Shown here: in pieces, positions 9,741 to 14,022 of the stretch
Position numbering within the stretch: position 1 is the first letter of the stretch
Layout of the letters: each line of letters starts with the position of its first letter
The notes under the pieces: generated by a model
The model's input: only the letters and a program-made list of their open reading frames with translations
Database searches by the model: none
Told to the model about the DNA's origin: nothing
Made by a program: the position numbers and the translations under genes
Source of the DNA: Acidobacteriota bacterium
GTDB lineage: Bacteria > Acidobacteriota > Polarisedimenticolia > J045
Length of the DNA: 14,022 bases
Assembly: GCA_027001345.1 (NCBI GenBank)
Contig: JALTMS010000420.1
Coordinates: 1 to 14,022 of the forward strand
Reading direction: 5' to 3'

Positions 9741-10364
9741 ATGGCGAAGGCCAGGCGCAAAAACGACCCCGCACCCGCCCAGGGCGCCAAGGAGGACGCA
9801 AGCCACCGGATGAGAAGACCAGGAATGATCGAACGTCAGGGCCCGCCCAAGGTCCGTATTAATCGCATGATCCGTATCAGCCCCGTTCGGCTGATCGATG
9901 AAGAGGGCCAGCAGGTGGGCGTCGTCCCGGTCGAAGAAGCCCTTTCCATCGCCCAGTCCAAGGGCCTGGATCTCGTCGAAGTCGCTGCCGATGCCCGACC
10001 CATCGTCTGCCGCATCATGGACTATGGCCGGTACAACTACGAGCAGCAGAAGAAGGCTCAGGCTGCAAAGAAGAAGCAGCACCAGGTCGAGGTCAAGCAG
10101 ATCAAGTATCGGCCTGCCATCGACGAGCACGACTTCGAAACCAAGACACGGAAAGTCATCAAGTTTCTCGATCAGGGGCACAAGGTGCGCGTCACCGTGA
10201 TGTACCGCAAGCGCGAGATGCGCCGGCCCGAGATCGGTGAAATGGTGCTCGATCGCGTGGTGGAAGCGGTTCAGGAGCACGGCATCCCGGAAGACCGCTC
10301 CCGTCAGATGATGGGCCGGGATCTTTCCGTCACCCTCGCCCCCGTGAAAAAAGAAACGACCTGA
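9741..10364 (+). CDS. infC: Translation initiation factor IF-3
   Basis: IF-3 binds the 30S subunit, blocks premature joining with 50S and checks start-codon pairing. The N-domain (INRMIRISPVRLIDEEG, then VPVEEAL and CRIMDYGRYNYEQQKK), the lysine-rich linker and the C-domain (VKQIKYRPAIDEHDF to VTLAPVKK) are all intact. The start is uncertain. ATG at 9741 gives 207 aa with a basic 38-residue leader but no clear ribosome site. ATG at 9810 gives 184 aa, close to the E. coli form, with a strong AAGGAGG (9789-9795) at a long 14-nt spacing. ATG at 9825, or the ATC at 9828, follows AGGA closely, and unusual AUU/AUC starts are a known autoregulatory device of infC. The usual neighbours thrS, rpmI and rplT are absent; the next gene is convergent. 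Confidence 0.93.
   Translation: MAKARRKNDPAPAQGAKEDASHRMRRPGMIERQGPPKVRINRMIRISPVRLIDEEGQQVGVVPVEEALSIAQSKGLDLVEVAADARPIVCRIMDYGRYNYEQQKKAQAAKKKQHQVEVKQIKYRPAIDEHDFETKTRKVIKFLDQGHKVRVTVMYRKREMRRPEIGEMVLDRVVEAVQEHGIPEDRSRQMMGRDLSVTLAPVKKETT
9789..9795 (+). promoter_or_regulatory. Strong Shine-Dalgarno sequence inside the annotated infC 5' region
   Basis: AAGGAGG is a full-strength anti-16S match. It lies within the reading frame if translation starts at 9741, and 14 nt before the in-frame ATG at 9810. This argues that the shorter IF-3 may be the main product, although the spacing is longer than optimal. Confidence 0.4.
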
Positions 10365-10380
10365 TCGGCGCGTCACCCGG

Positions 10381-10394
10381 AACCCGGTCGGGTT
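10381..10394. terminator. Weak hairpin at the convergent infC junction
   Basis: AACCC (10381-10385) pairs with GGGTT (10390-10394) around a GGTC loop in the 30-nt gap between infC and the convergent minus-strand gene. The stem is short and lacks a proper T-tract on either strand, so termination here is only a guess from position. Confidence 0.2.
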
Positions 10395-12140
10395 TCAGGG
10401 TGTGCGCGCGACCCAGGCGTGGGCCACCACCCGCGCGAGTTCTTCCTGTCCGCTGGCCCGCAGCCGATCGAGGATCTCCTCGTCCATCCGGGACAGTAGC
10501 CGGTCAGCCGTTACGTGATCGCCCTCCTCCCGGGCCGCCCAGGCCCGAAGGAGGGTCCACGATGTGCCCTGGAAGCGTCCGGGCACCCGATCGAGCGTCG
10601 CCAGCGCGAGGCTCGGGCTGCGCTCGGTGACTTCCCGGGCCGCCCGGCGCATCAGCACCACGGCCTGCAAGCGCTGCAGGTTCTCCGCCGCATCGAGCAA
10701 CTTGTCGAGGTAGGCCTCCCCTTCCCGGGCACGGCAGGCGCCTTCCTCGGCCCGAAAACCGAGATCGAGCAGCACCTGCCGAGCGGCGACGAGTTCTGCG
10801 GGATCCTGCTCGTCGAGGGGCGCACAGACACCTCGGTGCAGCATCACCACCAGACGCTGGAGCAGCCGCTGGCGTGCCCGGGAGGTGCGCGCGGCCCGGG
10901 CGGCCGCCACCAGCTCTTCCTGCGTACCGAGCACCTCGCGGACCTTTTCGGCCCTTCGGATCAACAACGGATCAGCGCGCGAGGGCTGCTGGGGAGCTGT
11001 GCTGGCCGCCGTCCGGGTGGGCCGCCGGGCGGCGCGACGAGCGGGCGAATGCAGAGGTGAAGGGCTGGGGCTGGGGCGTGCCTGCCCGGAGCGCACCGGT
11101 GGGGAAGGTCGCGCTGCGACCTGCCGGCGGGCTTCCAGAGCCTGCTCGAGTTCCTCGAGACGAGCTTCGATGGCCAGGTCTCGGGAAAAACTGCGCCCCC
11201 CAGAATCCCGTTGAGCGACGGCCTCGAGGGTGGCTGCCACCAACTTGCCCCGGTCCGCGTCGACTACCGTCAGGCCCCGCGCAGCGAGACGGGCGATCAG
11301 CTTTTCCGGCAGGCAGGACAGAGCGGCAGGGACCACGTCTCGCACCAGATACCCGCGCCACTGATCGGCCAGCAGATCGGGGCGGAAAAGTTCGTCTCCA
11401 CACCCCTCGGGGATTCCTCCCGCTGGCTTCCAGACAGTTCGAAGCGTCCGGCGAAATCGATCGAGTCCGGGGTGGTCGAGCAGCCATCGCCCCCGCTCGG
11501 CCGCCGCGAAAAGATCGCCGCGGAGAGCTGCCACGGCATCGGCATCGACCGCGCCCAGGCCCTGCTCGTAGGCCACCTTGACCAGCGCCTCGACCCTCCG
11601 CTCAGCACTGCCCGTCAGCACTTTGGCCGCCGTCTCGCGACGCACTTCCATCATCCGCGCCAGCCCGACCCAGCCATCGTCGATGGCCGCCTGGCGCCTG
11701 TCCGCCTGCCACAGAGCGCGGCGTGCCTCCCCACGACCGCAGGCGCCACTGCCGGCCAGGCGCTCGGCGGCGCGGTGCAGCCACTCCGCTGCCTCCGCGC
11801 GCGCACCCACGACCTGATCACTCCACGCCCGCGCAACCTCGCCCCGGGCGTAGAGCCAGGCGCAGCGCAGATCCTCGTCACAGGCATCCCTGGCCAGCGC
11901 CTGCCTCGGCTGGCAGCGGGCGGGGAGGCGCGCGAGGGCCGCGCCGACCTCGCGCGCGTCCCCCTCGCCAGCGAGTAGAGCCGGCAGATCCAGGGCCCTG
12001 AGGGGCCGTGCGGCGCTGCGGTCGGCGGTGGGACGCGTACCGAGCCGCAGGGCCTCCGCGGCCGGCCAGGTGCTCAGTGCGAGCAGCCCCCAGACCACCA
12101 GCACCGGCAAGACACCACGACATCCTCTGTGTCGGTTCAT
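10395..12140 (-). CDS. Secreted helical protein of unknown function, partner of the pseudokinase gene
   Basis: A 581-aa protein that I do not recognise. It starts MNRHRGCRG followed by a hydrophobic core (about 10-24) and an Ala-rich end near 30, a probable Sec signal peptide. The mature part is almost wholly helical and rich in Ala, Arg, Leu and Glu. It has eight cysteines (about 76, 87, 93, 134, 247, 276, 439, 469), which could form disulfides outside the cytoplasm. A Pro/Ser/Arg low-complexity linker (about 343-388; DNA about 10977-11114) separates a larger N-terminal and a smaller C-terminal helical domain, the latter loosely like TPR or other solenoid repeats. GGGAG lies 7 nt before the start. 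Its ATG overlaps the stop of the upstream pseudokinase gene (ATGA), so the two are almost certainly co-translated and probably work together at the membrane. Confidence 0.75.
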   Translation of the reverse strand: MNRHRGCRGVLPVLVVWGLLALSTWPAAEALRLGTRPTADRSAARPLRALDLPALLAGEGDAREVGAALARLPARCQPRQALARDACDEDLRCAWLYARGEVARAWSDQVVGARAEAAEWLHRAAERLAGSGACGRGEARRALWQADRRQAAIDDGWVGLARMMEVRRETAAKVLTGSAERRVEALVKVAYEQGLGAVDADAVAALRGDLFAAAERGRWLLDHPGLDRFRRTLRTVWKPAGGIPEGCGDELFRPDLLADQWRGYLVRDVVPAALSCLPEKLIARLAARGLTVVDADRGKLVAATLEAVAQRDSGGRSFSRDLAIEARLEELEQALEARRQVAARPSPPVRSGQARPSPSPSPLHSPARRAARRPTRTAASTAPQQPSRADPLLIRRAEKVREVLGTQEELVAAARAARTSRARQRLLQRLVVMLHRGVCAPLDEQDPAELVAARQVLLDLGFRAEEGACRAREGEAYLDKLLDAAENLQRLQAVVLMRRAAREVTERSPSLALATLDRVPGRFQGTSWTLLRAWAAREEGDHVTADRLLSRMDEEILDRLRASGQEELARVVAHAWVARTP

Positions 12141-13588
12141 CGCCTGTCTCCCGTCGTCGCGCCACCGAACAGGGAATCTTCGCGCAGCAACTGCTCGACG
12201 GCACGCTGGGCACTGGCCGCATCGATGCGGGCTCCGGCACGGTAGCGCGCGGCGGCCTTGTCCACCTCGATCAGTGCCCGGGTCAGCCGCGTGCCGAGCC
12301 CGGCGGCCGTCGGATCGGCGGCGGCCAGTGCATCGAGGCCGGCGAGGGCCTGTTCGGCCAGACGATCCGCCTGCCGAGGCCGCGCCCCCTGGGAGACGAT
12401 CTCCCGGCGAAGTTGCAGCATTTTCTCCCGCTCTTCGGAGGCCAGCGCCTGGAGGTGTCGAGTCAACAGCGCTTCGGTCTCTGCCGAACTCTCCCCGGTC
12501 GCCCGCAGATCCAGCAGCCAGGCGGTCACTTCCCGTTCGCCACGGGTGTCGGCCATCACCGCAGCCTGGCGGGCGATTCGGCTCTCCTTGCCGTCGGCTC
12601 CGCTCTGCCACCAGATCAGTGCGGCCAGCAACAGCACTCCGCCGACGACAGCCCCGAGCACACCGCGCCGGCGCCACAAGGGACGCCGGCCCCCGAGCAT
12701 CTCTCGAGCCTGGCGACGAGCCTGTTTCATCAATGGAAGCGCGCGGTCCTCGGCTCCGAGACGAACGACTTCGCGGCAGGCGGCCACAGCGCCGAGGGGA
12801 TCTCCCCGCTCGATCTGCAGCCGGGCGGCATCGAGCTGTTCGTCGATCTTCCGCTCGATGCGCTCGAGAGCATCGACCGCGCGCCGATACTCCGCGATCG
12901 CCTCGTCGCCCCCGCCTTCCCGCCAGCGCTCGAGGGCAGCGCGCAGGGTCGGCAGATGATCGGATGCCATCGCGGCACAGAGCGCCGCGAGGGCGGCACC
13001 GCCCGAGGGGGCGCCGGCCTCCGGGGCATCGCCCCCGGACTCGCCGCCGCCCGTCCTGCCGCGATCGGCGTGGCCGGAAAGAGCCGCCAGGCCCGCCAGA
13101 TCCCGGGCCCGCAGGTCGGAAGCGTCCCCCTCACTCAGCCCCCAGCCGGCGACGGCCACGTGATCCGCACCGAGAACGATGCGATCCGGCGCAAGCTGTC
13201 CGTGCCAGCGCCCCCGCCGATGCTCCCGGCGGAGCGCGGCGGCGATGGGATCGACGAACGCTGGACCGGGAGTCCAGCCTTCGGAGAGCTTCTCGACGAA
13301 GAGCGGTCCTTCCGGCACCTCGTCGAGGACGATGCGCCCCAGCTCGGGGTCTCGCAGAATGCAGCGCGTCGTACCCCAGGCCGCAGCCGCCTGCTCGTCG
13401 AGTTCGGGATCCGATGCCCCTGGCGGCAGGAGGAAGCAGATCGCGTGCCCGTAGGCGCCATCGACCGCGTAGAAAGCTCGGAGCCCGGCGACCTCTGCGA
13501 GCACACGCTCGATCCGCCATCCGCCGGCGAACTCCGTGCCCACTCCGATGACGGGGGCTGTGTCGTTGACTCTGGTCGTCGTCTGCAC
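12137..13588 (-). CDS. Membrane-anchored pseudokinase-like protein
   Basis: A 483-aa protein. Residues about 17-225 follow the order of a Hanks-type Ser/Thr kinase but without its catalytic residues. GGWRIERVLAEVAGLRAFYA (22-41) resembles the Gly-rich loop and following strand. AICFLLPP (49-56) has Cys where the ATP-binding Lys belongs. WHGQLAPDRIVL (128-139) replaces HRDLKPxN, losing Asp, Lys and Asn. AGWG (147-150) replaces DFG. LRARDLAGLAAL (159-170) resembles helix F. A helical segment (about 228-300) leads to one membrane span (about 309-327), and the last 155 residues are helical and probably extracytoplasmic. The start is GTG at 13588 with GAGGAG just upstream (3-nt spacing). The stop overlaps the next gene as ATGA. 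The kinase relationship is my reading of motif order and needs a profile search. Confidence 0.7.
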   Translation of the reverse strand: MQTTTRVNDTAPVIGVGTEFAGGWRIERVLAEVAGLRAFYAVDGAYGHAICFLLPPGASDPELDEQAAAAWGTTRCILRDPELGRIVLDEVPEGPLFVEKLSEGWTPGPAFVDPIAAALRREHRRGRWHGQLAPDRIVLGADHVAVAGWGLSEGDASDLRARDLAGLAALSGHADRGRTGGGESGGDAPEAGAPSGGAALAALCAAMASDHLPTLRAALERWREGGGDEAIAEYRRAVDALERIERKIDEQLDAARLQIERGDPLGAVAACREVVRLGAEDRALPLMKQARRQAREMLGGRRPLWRRRGVLGAVVGGVLLLAALIWWQSGADGKESRIARQAAVMADTRGEREVTAWLLDLRATGESSAETEALLTRHLQALASEEREKMLQLRREIVSQGARPRQADRLAEQALAGLDALAAADPTAAGLGTRLTRALIEVDKAAARYRAGARIDAASAQRAVEQLLREDSLFGGATTGDRR

Positions 13589-13635
13589 GCTCTCCTCGCA
13601 CCGCCGGGCAGCGGCCCCACGCAGCTCTCGGCGGA

Positions 13636-13664
13636 AATATAGGTTCCCGAGACCCTGCTGACAC
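13636..13664 (-). promoter_or_regulatory. Candidate promoter of the pseudokinase operon
   Basis: On the minus strand GTGTCA (complement of 13659-13664, 4 of 6 matches) and TATATT (complement of 13636-13641, 5 of 6) are exactly 17 nt apart. The predicted start near 13629 gives a leader of about 40 nt to the GTG at 13588. The AT-rich -10 is conspicuous in GC-rich surroundings. Confidence 0.45.
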
Positions 13665-13714
13665 CGCCTGGCCGGCGATGGCGCCGCCAGGGCCCTTCGT
13701 GCGATGCTCGAAGC

Positions 13715-14022
13715 ATGACCACGCGTTGCTTCGTCCTGTTCTGTTCACTGATCGTGGCGCTCGGCCTGGCCGGCTGCCGCGATGCCGGACAATCGGCGCT
13801 GAAAGCAGGCACGACGGCCTCGGGCGACGCCGACCCGAACCTCGGCGCCGGTGGCCCACGGCCAGGCGCCCTCGCACCGCCTCCGGAGGCTCCACCAAAG
13901 GTCTCCTGGCCCGCCGGCTGGCGTCTGCTCGACGAGGGCCGCTTCGGCGCCGACCAGCTCTCGGTGGCCTGGTACCACCTCGATGCGGGACAGCAGCCGG
14001 CGGGCCAGGAGACCTTTGGTGG
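13715..14022 (+). CDS. Predicted lipoprotein (partial, runs off the right edge)
   Basis: An open frame of 102 codons with no stop before the window end. It begins MTTRCFVLFCSLIVALG and has a classical lipobox LAGC with the lipidated Cys at 21. A flexible Gly/Ala/Pro-rich region (about 30-64) follows, then what looks like the start of a folded domain (WPAGWRLLDEGRFGADQLSVAWYHL). No clear ribosome site precedes the ATG; an ATG 11 nt upstream is out of frame and stops at once. The gene is divergent from the pseudokinase operon across 126 nt. The family is not recognisable from this part. The final codons lie in a perfect inverted repeat with 13892-13920, so the last ten residues could be an assembly error. 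Confidence 0.65.
   Translation, partial: MTTRCFVLFCSLIVALGLAGCRDAGQSALKAGTTASGDADPNLGAGGPRPGALAPPPEAPPKVSWPAGWRLLDEGRFGADQLSVAWYHLDAGQQPAGQETFG
13892..14022. repeat. 29-bp perfect inverted repeat ending at the window edge
   Basis: Positions 13892-13920 and 13994-14022 are exact reverse complements over 29 bases, separated by 73 nt. Pairing stops at 13921/13993. The outer end coincides with the last base of the window, so the true repeat could be longer. Both arms are within the partial lipoprotein frame. Confidence 0.85.

Noticed and set aside
9626..9790. Longer SerC N-terminus starting near 9790
   Set aside because: The extra residues are unlike SerC and would run through the hairpin and over the 5' end of infC; the start at 9625 has its own ribosome site and matches the family N-terminus.
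12008..13642. Two long overlapping plus-strand open frames across the pseudokinase region
   Set aside because: Their translations are low-complexity Arg/Pro/Gly-rich and lack domains. The minus strand shows kinase-like motif order, a membrane span, a ribosome site, a promoter and an ATGA coupling.

Overview
The window is GC-rich chromosomal DNA, tightly packed with genes, from a bacterium. Two or three predicted lipoproteins suggest a diderm, and a Hanks-type (pseudo)kinase architecture recalls Acidobacteriota, Myxococcota and similar deep lineages. That placement is inference; no rRNA or other marker settles it. I see no tRNA, rRNA, CRISPR array, insertion sequence, integrase or phage gene.

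Layout. Positions 1-83 may hold the start of a divergent gene that leaves the window. 196-4881 is the conserved stress cluster prkA (yeaG), yeaH/yhbH (DUF444, VWA domain) and spoVR (ycgB), with gaps of 15 and 3 nt. A radical SAM protein of the AmmeMemoRadiSam group (amrS-like) follows 30 nt later on the same strand (4912-6051). A lone minus-strand lipoprotein gene (6071-6781) converges on it and diverges from an ALDH7-family aldehyde dehydrogenase (6881-8404). serC (8486-9625, minus) converges on the dehydrogenase across a large inverted repeat and diverges from infC (9741-10364), which here lacks its usual rpmI-rplT partners.

The right third (10395-13588, minus) is a two-gene operon whose frames overlap by ATGA. 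The first gene encodes a membrane-anchored protein whose N-terminus reads as a Ser/Thr kinase fold with all catalytic residues replaced. The second encodes a 581-aa protein with a signal peptide, many helices and several cysteines, and no family I recognise. A divergent lipoprotein gene (13715 onward) runs off the right edge.

How the genes fit together. prkA, yeaH and spoVR are a known co-occurring set tied to stationary phase, nutrient stress or sporulation. AmrS is placed to be co-transcribed with them. SerC (serine and pyridoxal phosphate synthesis), ALDH7 (lysine/aldehyde oxidation) and IF-3 look like independent housekeeping units. The pseudokinase, secreted helical protein and divergent lipoprotein together could form an uncharacterised signalling or envelope module, and this is the best candidate for something new. 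The last 29 bases of the window form a perfect inverted repeat with 13892-13920, which may mark an assembly end rather than biology.
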